Shown here piece by piece: positions 35,492 to 44,091 of a DNA stretch of 64,000 nt. The notes below the pieces were generated by a model that had not been told where the DNA came from, searched no databases, and saw only the letters and a program-made list of their open reading frames with translations. The DNA is from Nocardioides oleivorans (GTDB lineage Bacteria; Actinomycetota; Actinomycetes; Propionibacteriales; Nocardioidaceae): NCBI RefSeq assembly GCF_004137255.1, contig NZ_SDWT01000002.1, positions 124,001 to 188,000 of the forward strand. Reading direction: 5' to 3'. The translations under genes were made by a program, and so were the position numbers. Within the stretch, counting starts at the first letter, position 1. Each line of letters opens with the position of its first letter.

Positions 35492-36442
35492 ATGGATGCT
35501 CAGCTCCGTGCCCTCATCGGCAAGCACGGCGTGTTCACGCGCAAGGAAGCGCTCGCGCTCGGCTACCACGACCGAGCGATCGCGCTTCTGGTCCGCACGG
35601 GGGCGTGGGTGCGCGTACGACGCGGCGCCTATGTGTTCGGTGACGCCTGGGTCGACCTGAGCAGCAACCAGAGGTACGCCGTGCTGTGCCGCGCAGCGGT
35701 CCGGCAGGCGCGCGCCGAGGTCGTGCTGAGCCACTCCAGCTCGGGCAACGAGTACGGATGTCCGATGTGGGAGGCGGACCTGAAGTCGGTCCACATGACC
35801 CGGTCGGACGAGCGGGCCGGGCGCGCCGAAGCAGGGATCGTCCAGCACCGGGGCAAGGTCGAGGACGACGACGTGGTCGAGCGCAACGGCCTCAGCGTCA
35901 TGAGCGGCACTCGCACGGCCCTCGAGCTGACGACGATCCTCGACGTGGAGCACGCACTCGTCGAGATCGACCACCTGCTCCACAACGGCCACACCACACT
36001 GGAGAAGCTCCACGACCGGTACGAGAAGATGGCGTACTGGCCCCGAACGCTCACGACCGATCTCGTCCTTCGACTTGCGGACGGTCGATCGGAGTCTGTG
36101 GGTGAGACCCGGTCCCGCTATCTCTGCTGGACGCAACACCTGCCTGCGCCGATCCCGAACTATCCGATCGTCGACCAGCACGGCAGGGAGATCGCCCGCG
36201 TCGATCTCGCGTGGCCGTCGCGCGGCGTCTTCCTGGAGTTCGACGGGAAGGAGAAGTACCTCAAGCACAGGCGCGAGGGCGAGTCGATCGTCGACTGCGT
36301 CCTCCGCGAGAAGAAGCGTGAGTCGCTCATCTGCGAGCTCATGGACTGGCGGTGCGTCCGCATCGTCTGGGCTGACCTCTATCGACCCGACGAAGTCGCC
36401 ACGAGGATCCGCAGGCTCTTCCGGGACGCGCCGGCCGCCTGA
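35492..36442 (+). CDS. AbiEi-like antitoxin HTH domain plus PD-(D/E)XK/DUF559-like nuclease domain
   Basis: The 316-residue protein opens with an AbiEi-type winged helix (HGVFTRKEALALGYHDRAIALLVRTG, then WVRVRRGAYVF). The C-terminal third looks like a Vsr/DUF559-type endonuclease fold: IARVDLAWPSRGVFLEFDGKEKY with Asp and Glu-x-Asp metal ligands, then a Glu/Lys/Arg helix and DWRCVRIVW. Such genes are numerous in Nocardioides and are usually annotated only by the antitoxin domain; no toxin partner (AbiEii) is adjacent here. The ATG at 35492 is the start of the conserved helix. The gene stands alone between two 74-bp inverted repeats. Confidence 0.72.
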   Translation: MDAQLRALIGKHGVFTRKEALALGYHDRAIALLVRTGAWVRVRRGAYVFGDAWVDLSSNQRYAVLCRAAVRQARAEVVLSHSSSGNEYGCPMWEADLKSVHMTRSDERAGRAEAGIVQHRGKVEDDDVVERNGLSVMSGTRTALELTTILDVEHALVEIDHLLHNGHTTLEKLHDRYEKMAYWPRTLTTDLVLRLADGRSESVGETRSRYLCWTQHLPAPIPNYPIVDQHGREIARVDLAWPSRGVFLEFDGKEKYLKHRREGESIVDCVLREKKRESLICELMDWRCVRIVWADLYRPDEVATRIRRLFRDAPAA

Positions 36443-36456
36443 GGTCGCCGAGCCGC

Positions 36457-36530
36457 GAGGCACTCGCTGAACATGTCGGCCTCTGCAACGCCTGACATGT
36501 TCAGTGATCCCCGGTCAGCCGGGGATCACT
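36457..36530. repeat. Right 74-bp inverted repeat containing a 12-bp perfect hairpin
   Basis: It starts with GAGGCACTCGCTGAAC, continues with TGTCGGCC...CGCCTGACA, and ends with AGTGATCCCCGG-TCAG-CCGGGGATCACT. It is the mirror copy of 35291-35364. The central 24-bp quasi-palindrome is closer to the left copy in direct orientation (22 of 24) than inverted (18 of 24), so that core may have flipped. The hairpin could terminate both the nuclease-like gene and the convergent lrp gene. Confidence 0.75.
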
Positions 36531-36560
36531 CCAGAAGGAGCTGGCAGCAAGCCGGAGCGC

Positions 36561-37013
36561 TCAGGCGATGGGGCGGTTCTCGTAGGGCGTCGAGAGGACG
36601 ATCGTGGTCCGGGTGGAGACGCCGGCGGCGCCGCGGATCCGGGCGAGGAGGTCCTCGAGGTCGCGGGGGGTGGCGACGCGGATCTTGAGGATGTACGACT
36701 CCTCGCCGGCCACCGACCAGCACGACTCGATCTCCGGGATGCCGACCAGCCGGTCGGGGTAGTCGTCGGGCTGGGAGGGGTCGATCGGCGTGATGGAGAT
36801 GAAGGCGGTGAGCGGTCGGCCGAGCTGGTCGTGGTCGACGGTCGCTCCGTAGCCGGTGATCAGGCCGCGCTGCTCGAGCCGCTTGACCCGCTGGTGCACC
36901 GCCGAGGTCGACAGGTCGGTCGCCTTGCCGAGGTCGGTGAAGGACATCCGGCCGTCCGAGGCCAGGAGGGACAGGATCTGCCGGTCCTTGGACTCGACCT
37001 CGGGAGAACTCAC
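36561..37013 (-). CDS. Lrp/AsnC family transcriptional regulator
   Basis: The 150-residue regulator has the AsnC-type HTH (DRQILSLLASDGRMSFTDLG, then STSAVHQRVKRLEQRGLI) and an RAM ligand-binding domain with GIPEIESCWSVAGEESYILK. These proteins sense amino acids and control their metabolism as octameric assemblies. The start is GTG at 37013. The exonuclease gene ends 9 bp upstream on the same strand. Proximity to the lysine catabolic genes makes lysine or a derivative a plausible ligand, but the inverted-repeat unit lies between them. Confidence 0.88.
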   Translation of the reverse strand: MSSPEVESKDRQILSLLASDGRMSFTDLGKATDLSTSAVHQRVKRLEQRGLITGYGATVDHDQLGRPLTAFISITPIDPSQPDDYPDRLVGIPEIESCWSVAGEESYILKIRVATPRDLEDLLARIRGAAGVSTRTTIVLSTPYENRPIA

Positions 37014-37022
37014 TGACGCACC

Positions 37023-37958
37023 CTAGTCCGAACCGGACAGGGCCTGCACGAGTCTCACCGCTGACGAGCCGAGGCCCCACCGCTCGTCGAGGGCCACGAC
37101 GGCGTCGTGGTCGGCCGGCGTCCGGGGGCGGGTCAGGTCGGCTGTGCCGAGGTCGAGGTCACGGCGTACGGCGACCACCTCGGGCGCGACGTCGAGGTAG
37201 TCGAGTGCCGCCTTGATCTTCCCGCGCGGACCGGGGCCCATGTCGGACTCGGGGTCGCTCGCGGCCGCCACGACGGCATCGATCGACCCGAACCGGTTGA
37301 GCAGCGTGGCCGCGGTCTTGTCACCGACACCGGCGACGCCGGGCAGCCCGTCGGAGGCGTCGCCGCGCAGCGTGGCGAGGTCGGCGTAGTGGCGGGCGTC
37401 GACGCCGTACTTGGTGCGCACCCAGGCGTTGTCGACGCGCTCGTGCTTGCTGACCCCGCGCGCGACGTAGAGCACCCGGACCGCCGCCTCGTCGTCGACG
37501 AGCTGGAACAGGTCGCGGTCGCCGGTGACGATGTCGACCGGCATCCCGGCGTCCGTGGCCAGCGTGCCGATGACGTCGTCGGCCTCCATCTCCGGGTGAC
37601 CGATCCTGGCGATGCCGAACGCCTCGAGCACCGAGACGATGATCGGGATCTGCGTCTCGAGCGGGTCGGGCACCTCCTCGACGTCCGGCCTCGGCCCGGG
37701 CAGCTCCTGCACCACCCGGTGCGCCTTGTAGGACGGGATGAGGTCGACGCGCCACTGCGGTCGCCAGTCGTCGTCCCAGCAGCAGACGAGGTGGCTGGGG
37801 TCGTACTCCCCCACCAGCCGGCTGATGAAGTCCATCAGTCCGCGCACCGCGTTGACCGGCGTGCCGTCCGGCGCCCGCATGGAGTCGGGCACGCCGAAGA
37901 ACGCCCGGAAGTAGAGCGAGGCGGTGTCGAGGAGCATGAGGCGGTCACCAGAGGCCAT
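37023..37958 (-). CDS. 5'-3' exonuclease (FEN/Pol I N-terminal-like)
   Basis: The 311-residue protein is a stand-alone flap/5'-3' exonuclease homologous to the N-terminal domain of DNA polymerase I. Metal-ligand Asp residues are visible in MLLDTASLYFRAFFG, CCWDDDWRPQWR, EMEADDVIGTLA and VTGDRDLFQLV. The helix-hairpin-helix-like DNA contact is DGLPGVAGVGDKTAATLL. Its position beside helY matches M. tuberculosis Rv2090. The ATG at 37958 is chosen because the upstream frame is low-complexity and antisense to the membrane-protein gene. Confidence 0.9.
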   Translation of the reverse strand: MASGDRLMLLDTASLYFRAFFGVPDSMRAPDGTPVNAVRGLMDFISRLVGEYDPSHLVCCWDDDWRPQWRVDLIPSYKAHRVVQELPGPRPDVEEVPDPLETQIPIIVSVLEAFGIARIGHPEMEADDVIGTLATDAGMPVDIVTGDRDLFQLVDDEAAVRVLYVARGVSKHERVDNAWVRTKYGVDARHYADLATLRGDASDGLPGVAGVGDKTAATLLNRFGSIDAVVAAASDPESDMGPGPRGKIKAALDYLDVAPEVVAVRRDLDLGTADLTRPRTPADHDAVVALDERWGLGSSAVRLVQALSGSD

Positions 37959-38084
37959 GGTCCGAAGCCAACCACATCCGCTCCGGCTGTTCCTGCGACG
38001 TGGAGCGCGCCGGTGGTGGATGCTGTGGCGCACTGCTGGTCGCACGAGGGGTACGACGTGGGGGACGAACGGGGGGACGAACGG

Positions 38085-38708
38085 ATGGACGAGGGAGGAC
38101 GGCTCGACAGCGCGCTGCTGCCGGCCGAGGGATTCTGGCGGCAGTTCGTCAAGGAGGTCGTCTTCCTCGCCATGATCGCGGTGTCGGTCGTGGGCATCTG
38201 GGTGTTCTGCCTGGTGCAGTCCGACGGGCAGGTGCTCCTCGTCGCCCTGGTGTACTCCGCTGCGTCGGTGTGGGCCGGCCGCAGCTGGCTCACGAGCATG
38301 CGCACCCGCCGCACGGTGCTGTCCAGCGGGATCCCGACGCTCCAGCTCGACGACCTCGGGGCGCGGGTCCGCCACCCCTACGGCAACCTCGACGGAGCCT
38401 TCCTCGCCTGGACCGACTGCGCCGCGGTCGTCGTCAGCCGGCTGCCGACCGCGGGTCGCACTCCCGACACGCACCGCGCCTACGTCGAGCTCGTGCCGGT
38501 CTCGCCGGACCGGGTGCAGGGGGCGAGCCGGGAGAAGGACCAGCGCACGACGCTGCTGGACCGGTCGGCGACCGAGGTGCGCACGGTGTGGATCGAGTAC
38601 GCCGGTGTGGGCCGGACGGCGCGTGAGGTGGCCGACTGGCTACGGGCCCACCGCCCCGGGCTCACGGTGGTCGACTCGCTCGACCGTCACTCCGCCAGGA
38701 CGCTGTAG
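38085..38708 (+). CDS. Hypothetical two-helix membrane protein
   Basis: The 207-residue protein has two adjacent hydrophobic segments (FVKEVVFLAMIAVSVVGIWV and VLLVALVYSAASVWAG) followed by a soluble domain of beta strands (TLQLDDLGARVRHPYGNLDG, then FLAWTDCAAVVVSRL). The order recalls small PH-like membrane proteins of actinobacteria. The ATG at 38085 follows a GGGGGGA run; a GTG at 38058 is a second option. It overlaps the helY 3' end by 22 bp in convergent orientation. Function is unknown. Confidence 0.62.
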   Translation: MDEGGRLDSALLPAEGFWRQFVKEVVFLAMIAVSVVGIWVFCLVQSDGQVLLVALVYSAASVWAGRSWLTSMRTRRTVLSSGIPTLQLDDLGARVRHPYGNLDGAFLAWTDCAAVVVSRLPTAGRTPDTHRAYVELVPVSPDRVQGASREKDQRTTLLDRSATEVRTVWIEYAGVGRTAREVADWLRAHRPGLTVVDSLDRHSARTL

Positions 38709-41503
38709 GCGATCACGCCGCGCTTGAGCTGCCGGGCCGCCGTGCGGGCGGTGTCGCGCAGCGGCGAGTCGCCGGCTGCGTCGGCCACCTGGCCGCACAG
38801 GTCGAGCAGCTGCTTCATCCAGCGCACGAAGTCACCCGCCGACAGGCCCGTGACCATGAGGACGTCGTCGAGGTCGTCGCCCTCGGCCCACCTCCATGCC
38901 GCCCAGGCGAAGCCCATGTCGGGCTCGCGCAGGAAGTCGAGCTTGTGGTCGCGCTCGAGGGCGTCGAGACGTCCCCAGACCTTGACCAGCTCGCCCAGCA
39001 CGGGTCGTACGCGGCCACCCGGCATCTTCGGCGACGAAGCGTCGTCAGCGCGACGGGCCTCGAAGACCAGCGCCGACAGGACCGATGCCAGCTCGGACGG
39101 TGTCAGGTCGTCGAAGAGTCCCTCGCGGATCGCCTCGGCGGCCACGAGGTCCATGTCGGTGTAGATCCGGCGCAGGTGGCCGCCCTCGGCGGTCACCGTG
39201 TCGCCGTCGAGGTAGCCCAGCGCGGTCAGCACGTCGCAGACGCGGTCGAAGGTGCGAGCAACCGTGTTGGTGCGGTTCTCCACCCGGCGCTTGAGCGTCT
39301 CGGTGTCACGCTCGAGCTTGAAGTAGCGCTCCGCCCACCTGGCGTGGTCCTCGCGCTCGGGGCACTGGTGGCAGGGGTGGGCCTTGAGCTCTGCCCTCAA
39401 CCTGGCGATCTCCCGGTCGGTCGGGGTGTCGCTGAAGGAGTCGCGCTGCTTCTGGCGCCGCGCGGCGGGGGCGTCGAAGGAGTCGGCCCGTGACTTGAGC
39501 GCGTTGGCGAGCTCGCGCCGTTGCGCGGGGTTGCGTCCGTTGAACGACTTCGGCAGCCGCAGCCGGCCGATGGACTCGACAGGGACCGGGAAGTCCATCG
39601 GCGCCAGCCGGCGCGCCTGACGGTCGGCGGTGACGACGTACGGCCGGGGCTCGTCGCCGGAGGACCCGGGATCGATCACCACGGCGAGCCCGCTGAACTT
39701 CCCGGCGGGCACGTGGATCACGTCGCCGGGGCGCAGCTTGCCGAGCGAGGCGATCGCGTCCTCGCGGCGGTCCTGCCGGCGCTCGCGCGCTGCGCCCTTC
39801 TCGAGGTCGGAGATCTGCCGGCGGAGACCGGCGTACTGCATGAAGTCGCCGACGTGGCAGTGCGCCGCGTCGCGGTAGCCGTCGAGCGCCTCCTCGGCCT
39901 TCTGCACCTGCCGGGCGAGCCCGACGACGGCCCGGTCGGCCTGGAACTGCGCGAACGACTGCTCCAGCAGCGCCCGGGAGCGCTCGCGGCCGAACTGGTG
40001 GACCAGGTTGACGGCCATGTTGTACGACGGCCGGAACGACGAGCGCAGCGGATAGGTGCGCGTCGACGCCAGGCCGGCGACCTCGCGCGGGTTCATCCCT
40101 GGCTGGTAGAGCACGACGCCGTGGCCCTCGATGTCGAGGCCCCGTCGCCCGGCCCGACCGGTCAGCTGGGTGTACTCCCCCGGCGTCAGGTCGGCGTGGG
40201 TCTCGCCGTTCCACTTGGACAGCTTCTCGATCACGACCGTGCGCGCGGGCATGTTGATGCCGAGCGCGAGGGTCTCGGTCGCGAAGACGACCTTGACCAG
40301 GCCTTCCTGGAACAGCTCCTCGACGACCTGCTTGAACGCCGGCAGCAGCCCGGCGTGGTGGGCCGCGATGCCGCGCGTGAGCCCGTCGAGGAACTCGTGG
40401 TAGCCCAGGACGTGGAGGTCCTCCTCCGGCAGTGAGCGCGAGGCCTCCTCGACGCGGGCGAAGATCTCGTCGCGCTCGGCCGCCGTCGTGAGCCGGACGT
40501 TGGCCTGCACCAGCTGGGACACCCCGGCATCGCAGCCGGCGCGGCTGAAGATGAACATGATCGCCGGCAGCAGACCCTCGCGGTCGAGCCGCTCGACGAC
40601 GTCGACGCGACTGGGGATCCACACCCGGCGCCCGTTGCCGACGGACCGGGGGTTCTTGGACGAGCCCGGCTTGCCCTTGCGGGGCGAGCGCCGGTCGCGC
40701 ATCAGCCGCGTGCTGGCCCAGTCGTCGCGCGCGATCCGCGTGAGCTCGTCGTTGACCGGCGCTCCCTCCTTGACGAAGCCGGCGCTCGCGTCGACGTCGG
40801 AGGAGGCGAACAGGTCGAGCAGCCGCCGACCGACCATGACGTGCTGGAAGAGCGGCACCGGCCGCTTCTCCTCGAGGATCGTCGTCGTCTCGCCACGGAC
40901 GGTCTCGAGCCACTCGCCGAACTCCTCGGCGTTGGAGACCGTGGCCGACAGCGACACCAGGGTGACCGACTCGGGCAGGTGGATGATGACCTCCTCCCAC
41001 ACCGCCCCGCGCATCCGGTCGGCGAGGTAGTGCACCTCGTCCATCACGACGTAGCCCAGGCCCAGCAACGTGCGGGAGCCGGCGTACAGCATGTTGCGCA
41101 GCACCTCCGTGGTCATCACGACCACGGGCGCCTCGCTGTTGACGACGTTGTCGCCGGTGAGCAGGCCGACGTTGTCGGCGCCGTAGCGCTTCACCAGGTC
41201 GTGGAACTTCTGGTTCGACAGCGCCTTGATCGGCGTCGTGTAGAACGCCTTGCGTCCGGTCTGCAGGGCGAGGTGGATCGCGAACTCGCCGACGATCGTC
41301 TTGCCGGAGCCCGTGGGGGCCGCGACGAGCACGCCGCGCCCGCTCTCGATCTCCTGGCATGCGCGCACCTGGAAGTCGTCGAGCTCGAAGCCGTAGAGGC
41401 CGGCGAAGTCCTTCAGCATCGGGTACGGCTTCTCCCGCTGGAACGCTGCGTAGCGCTCCGCAGGGCTCTGCTCGTGCTGGTCGCTGTTCGAGGGGTTGGT
41501 CAT
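38687..41503 (-). CDS. helY: HelY/Ski2-like DEVH-box RNA helicase
   Basis: The 938-residue superfamily 2 helicase has APTGSGKT (62-69), TTPIKALSNQKF, DEVH (155-158), SLSATVSN, and QLTGRAGRRGLD. After the two RecA-like domains come long helical and DSHCT-type regions typical of Ski2/Mtr4 proteins. CHQC and nearby Cys/His residues around the middle may bind zinc. M. tuberculosis HelY (Rv2092c) sits at the same place beside tatC. It probably remodels structured or damaged RNA. The ATG overlaps the stop of the lipid-kinase gene (ATGA). Confidence 0.9.
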   Translation of the reverse strand: MTNPSNSDQHEQSPAERYAAFQREKPYPMLKDFAGLYGFELDDFQVRACQEIESGRGVLVAAPTGSGKTIVGEFAIHLALQTGRKAFYTTPIKALSNQKFHDLVKRYGADNVGLLTGDNVVNSEAPVVVMTTEVLRNMLYAGSRTLLGLGYVVMDEVHYLADRMRGAVWEEVIIHLPESVTLVSLSATVSNAEEFGEWLETVRGETTTILEEKRPVPLFQHVMVGRRLLDLFASSDVDASAGFVKEGAPVNDELTRIARDDWASTRLMRDRRSPRKGKPGSSKNPRSVGNGRRVWIPSRVDVVERLDREGLLPAIMFIFSRAGCDAGVSQLVQANVRLTTAAERDEIFARVEEASRSLPEEDLHVLGYHEFLDGLTRGIAAHHAGLLPAFKQVVEELFQEGLVKVVFATETLALGINMPARTVVIEKLSKWNGETHADLTPGEYTQLTGRAGRRGLDIEGHGVVLYQPGMNPREVAGLASTRTYPLRSSFRPSYNMAVNLVHQFGRERSRALLEQSFAQFQADRAVVGLARQVQKAEEALDGYRDAAHCHVGDFMQYAGLRRQISDLEKGAARERRQDRREDAIASLGKLRPGDVIHVPAGKFSGLAVVIDPGSSGDEPRPYVVTADRQARRLAPMDFPVPVESIGRLRLPKSFNGRNPAQRRELANALKSRADSFDAPAARRQKQRDSFSDTPTDREIARLRAELKAHPCHQCPEREDHARWAERYFKLERDTETLKRRVENRTNTVARTFDRVCDVLTALGYLDGDTVTAEGGHLRRIYTDMDLVAAEAIREGLFDDLTPSELASVLSALVFEARRADDASSPKMPGGRVRPVLGELVKVWGRLDALERDHKLDFLREPDMGFAWAAWRWAEGDDLDDVLMVTGLSAGDFVRWMKQLLDLCGQVADAAGDSPLRDTARTAARQLKRGVIAYSVLAE

Positions 41504-42417
41504 GCGATCACCTCCAGCGCGCCGGGCACGCACTCCACGGTCAGGGGCAGCGGGCCGAAGCGCTCGCCGTCCGCGTACGACACGATGCCGGGCGCCGCCA
41601 CGGTCACCGACCGCACCCTGCGGTGGACGTACTCCTCGACGCCGTCGATCCTCCCCGTGAAGAGCCGGGGGTAGGACCGCACCAGCTTGGGCTTGCTCAT
41701 CCGCGTGATCACCACGAGGTCGAGCAAACCATCGTCGAGCAAGGCGCCCTCGGTGATCCGGAGCCCGCCGCCGAAGGACGGGCCGTTGCCGACCGCCACC
41801 AGCATGGCCTCGTGCTCGATCGTCTCGGGCCCGGACCCGTCGTCGAGGTGGAGCACGTAGGGGATCGGTCGGAAGGTCCGCAGCTCGGCCAGGGTGGCGA
41901 GGTTGTAGCGCATCTGCCCGCGCGGCCACGTCATCGTGTTGGCACGCTCGTTGACGATCGCGTCGAAGCCCGCCGCCAGCACGGTGACGAAGTAGCGCCC
42001 TCCGCTGCGGGCGAGGTCGATGGTGCGGCGCTGCGAGGCGATGACGCGGTCGGCGGCCGCGACGGGGTCGGTGCGCGGCAGGCCGAGGTAGCGCGCGACG
42101 TCGTTGCCGGTCCCGGCCGGGATGAGCCCGAGGGGTACGCCGGTGCCCGCGACCGCCTGCACGCCGAGGTGGACGAGTCCGTCCCCGCCGCACACGACGA
42201 GCGCCTCGACGCCGTCGGCGACGCACCCCCGGGCGAGGTCGGCCGCCTCGTCGGCGTCGCGCCCCTGGAGGTTGCGCACCACGAACCCGCTCTCACGCAG
42301 GCGGGTCAGCGCGGCGTCACGGTGCCGGGCGCCGCGGCCCCTGCCGGAGGTGGGGTTGGTCAGCAGGGCGATCTCGCGCCCACGCACCGCGTGCTCGGGC
42401 CCCACCGGGTCGTGCAT
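41500..42417 (-). CDS. Diacylglycerol/sphingosine kinase-like lipid kinase (YegS/DgkB family)
   Basis: The 305-residue protein has the DAGK catalytic pattern: NPTSGRGRG at 21-29, the nucleotide loop GGDG at 77-80 and PAGTGND at 100-106. The C-terminal domain has GFDAIVNERAN, AVGNGPSFGGGLRIT and DGLLDLVVI. Such enzymes phosphorylate diacylglycerol or related lipids at the inner membrane face. It is translationally coupled to helY and lies 36 bp after the small gene at 42.5 kb. The exact lipid is not known. Confidence 0.87.
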   Translation of the reverse strand: MHDPVGPEHAVRGREIALLTNPTSGRGRGARHRDAALTRLRESGFVVRNLQGRDADEAADLARGCVADGVEALVVCGGDGLVHLGVQAVAGTGVPLGLIPAGTGNDVARYLGLPRTDPVAAADRVIASQRRTIDLARSGGRYFVTVLAAGFDAIVNERANTMTWPRGQMRYNLATLAELRTFRPIPYVLHLDDGSGPETIEHEAMLVAVGNGPSFGGGLRITEGALLDDGLLDLVVITRMSKPKLVRSYPRLFTGRIDGVEEYVHRRVRSVTVAAPGIVSYADGERFGPLPLTVECVPGALEVIA

Positions 42418-42453
42418 GAGCGCGACCCTATCCCCCGGGTGGCGGCGCGGCCG

Positions 42454-42846
42454 TCAGCGACTCAGTCGCAGGAGCGCGGCGTAGTGCTCCTCGTGCGCGC
42501 CGACGGCGCGGGCCAGGCGCCCGAGCGCGTCCAGGACGAGGTCGGGGTCGAAGCGGGTCCCGGGGACCGCGAGGGCGAGCCGGCCGTCGACCTCGCCCAC
42601 CACCACCTGGCCGTGTCGCCACGCCTGGTGGACCCGCAGGCGGGTCGCTGAGTCGACCACGGGCTCCGGGTAGGCCTCGTCGACGGCGATCAGGTCACAG
42701 TCCAGCTGCTCGCCGGGACCGGCGGTGAGCTCACCCCGCACGAGGTGACCGGTCCGCAGTCCGGCCTCCGAGGCCCACACCACGTCCTGGGTGCCGAGCC
42801 ACTCCGGCAGGTCGAACGCGTCGACGTCGTGGAGGGTGGCCTGCAT
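42454..42846 (-). CDS. Conserved hypothetical protein, 130 residues
   Basis: I do not recognise the family. The protein begins MQATLHDVDAFDLPEWLGTQ and has alternating strands (DVVWASEAGLRTGHLVRGEL, then DLIAVDEAYPEPVVDSATR) and a closing helix ending AALLRLSR. It is soluble, acidic and without a signal peptide. Good codon bias and its position in the tatC-helY unit support a real gene. It lies 43 bp after the tatC stop. Confidence 0.62.
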   Translation of the reverse strand: MQATLHDVDAFDLPEWLGTQDVVWASEAGLRTGHLVRGELTAGPGEQLDCDLIAVDEAYPEPVVDSATRLRVHQAWRHGQVVVGEVDGRLALAVPGTRFDPDLVLDALGRLARAVGAHEEHYAALLRLSR

Positions 42847-42889
42847 GGCTCCACCCTGTCAGACGCCCGACCGCGGCGTCCGGGGCGGG

Positions 42890-43714
42890 TCAGAGGCCGT
42901 TGGACGCGAGCTTGCGGGCGTGCTCACGCGCGCGGCGCCGGTCGTTGAGCCGCGCGATGACCTCCGAGGCGAAGAACAGCAGCATCATCGGCACCGCCAT
43001 CAGGCACATCGAGAACGGGTCGGTCGACGGGGTCGCAGCCGCGGCGAAGATGAAGGTGCCGATGACGATCCACGGCCGGTAGGCGGCGAGCTGGCGGCCC
43101 TTGACCACCCCCGCGAAATTGAGCAGCACCACGAACACCGGGATGTTGAAGGACAGGCCGAAGACCAGCAGCGTGCGCGTGAAGAACTGCAGGTAGTCGT
43201 TGAAGTCGATGAGGTTGGTGACCCCATCGGGGTTGAAGCCGATCAGGACCTCGAAGGCGACCGGCAGCGTGACGTAGCCGAGCGCGACCCCGACCAGGAA
43301 GAGCGGTCCGGCGACCGCGACGAAGATCCGCGTCATCTTCTTCTCCTGGGCGTGGAGCCCGGGGAGCACGAAGGCCCAGATCTGGTAGAGCCAGTAGGGC
43401 GCGGTGAGCACCACCGAGGCGAAGCCGGCGAGCTTCAGCCACAGCATCAGGCCGGCGGCGGCGCCGCTCGTGGTGGCCTCGGTCGTCCCCTCGGGGAGCT
43501 TCGCCTGTGCCTGCTCGTAGGGCCCGAAGACGCTGTCGAGCAGGAAGTGGCGGAAGTAGAGCGCCACGGCGAAGACGACCACGAACGCGAGCAGGCACCG
43601 CAGCAGGCGCGCGCGGAACTCACGGAAGTGGTCCGACAGGGCCATCCGGCCGTCCGGGCCGACGTCGTTGTGCGGTCGGCCGTTGAACAGGCCGACGATT
43701 CCGGCGACACTCAC
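42890..43714 (-). CDS. tatC: Sec-independent protein translocase TatC
   Basis: TatC is the twin-arginine signal receptor of the Tat translocase. The 274-residue protein has six membrane helices; conserved marks are HFREFRARLLRCLLAF at the start, an FxxP-type loop in FVLPGLHAQEKK, and AAAATPSTDPFSMCLMAVPM near the end. The basic C-terminal tail is cytoplasmic. The GTG at 43714 follows tatA by 19 bp. The locus order tatA-tatC beside pafBC is the usual actinobacterial one. Confidence 0.95.
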   Translation of the reverse strand: MSVAGIVGLFNGRPHNDVGPDGRMALSDHFREFRARLLRCLLAFVVVFAVALYFRHFLLDSVFGPYEQAQAKLPEGTTEATTSGAAAGLMLWLKLAGFASVVLTAPYWLYQIWAFVLPGLHAQEKKMTRIFVAVAGPLFLVGVALGYVTLPVAFEVLIGFNPDGVTNLIDFNDYLQFFTRTLLVFGLSFNIPVFVVLLNFAGVVKGRQLAAYRPWIVIGTFIFAAAATPSTDPFSMCLMAVPMMLLFFASEVIARLNDRRRAREHARKLASNGL

Positions 43715-43733
43715 CGTGGTCGGGTATCAGCCG

Positions 43734-44039
43734 TCAGGCGGTGGTGTCGTCGCGCCGCTCGCGGAGGACCTCGCCGGAGGTCTCGTTGTGCGTCTCGGAC
43801 TGGACCGCGTTGCGCCGCTCGATCTCGAGCTGCTCGGGGGTCTTGGCGGCGGCGCTGTCGGTGTCGCCGTCGTCCTTCAGGTTCTTGGTCTCGTCCTTGA
43901 AGATCTTCAGCGCCTGGCCGGAGCTGCGCGCGAGGTCGGGCAACTTGGACGCACCGAACACGAGGACGACGATCAAGAGGATCACCAGCCACTCCGCACC
44001 CTGCGGCATGCCGATCATCGGGTTCACCATGGAAGTCAC
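43734..44039 (-). CDS. tatA: Sec-independent translocase TatA
   Basis: TatA forms the pore of the Tat system. The 101-residue protein has a single N-terminal membrane helix (EWLVILLIVVLVFGASKLPD), the FGxxKLP hinge, and the amphipathic helix LARSSGQALKIFKDET. A charged, disordered tail follows. Normal TatA has FGPKKLP; here the Pro-Lys is Ala-Ser, which is seen in several actinobacteria. The GTG at 44039 or the ATG three codons inside (44030) could be the start. Confidence 0.92.
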   Translation of the reverse strand: MTSMVNPMIGMPQGAEWLVILLIVVLVFGASKLPDLARSSGQALKIFKDETKNLKDDGDTDSAAAKTPEQLEIERRNAVQSETHNETSGEVLRERRDDTTA

Positions 44040-44091
44040 TCCGTCGTCTGGGGGTCGTCTTGGGGGTCGTGCGTGGTCCGCCGAGGAACCG

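Noticed and set aside
35291..36530. Insertion sequence with terminal inverted repeats
   Set aside because: The enclosed protein has no transposase motifs and no target duplication was found, so I list it as a bracketed gene of unknown mobility.
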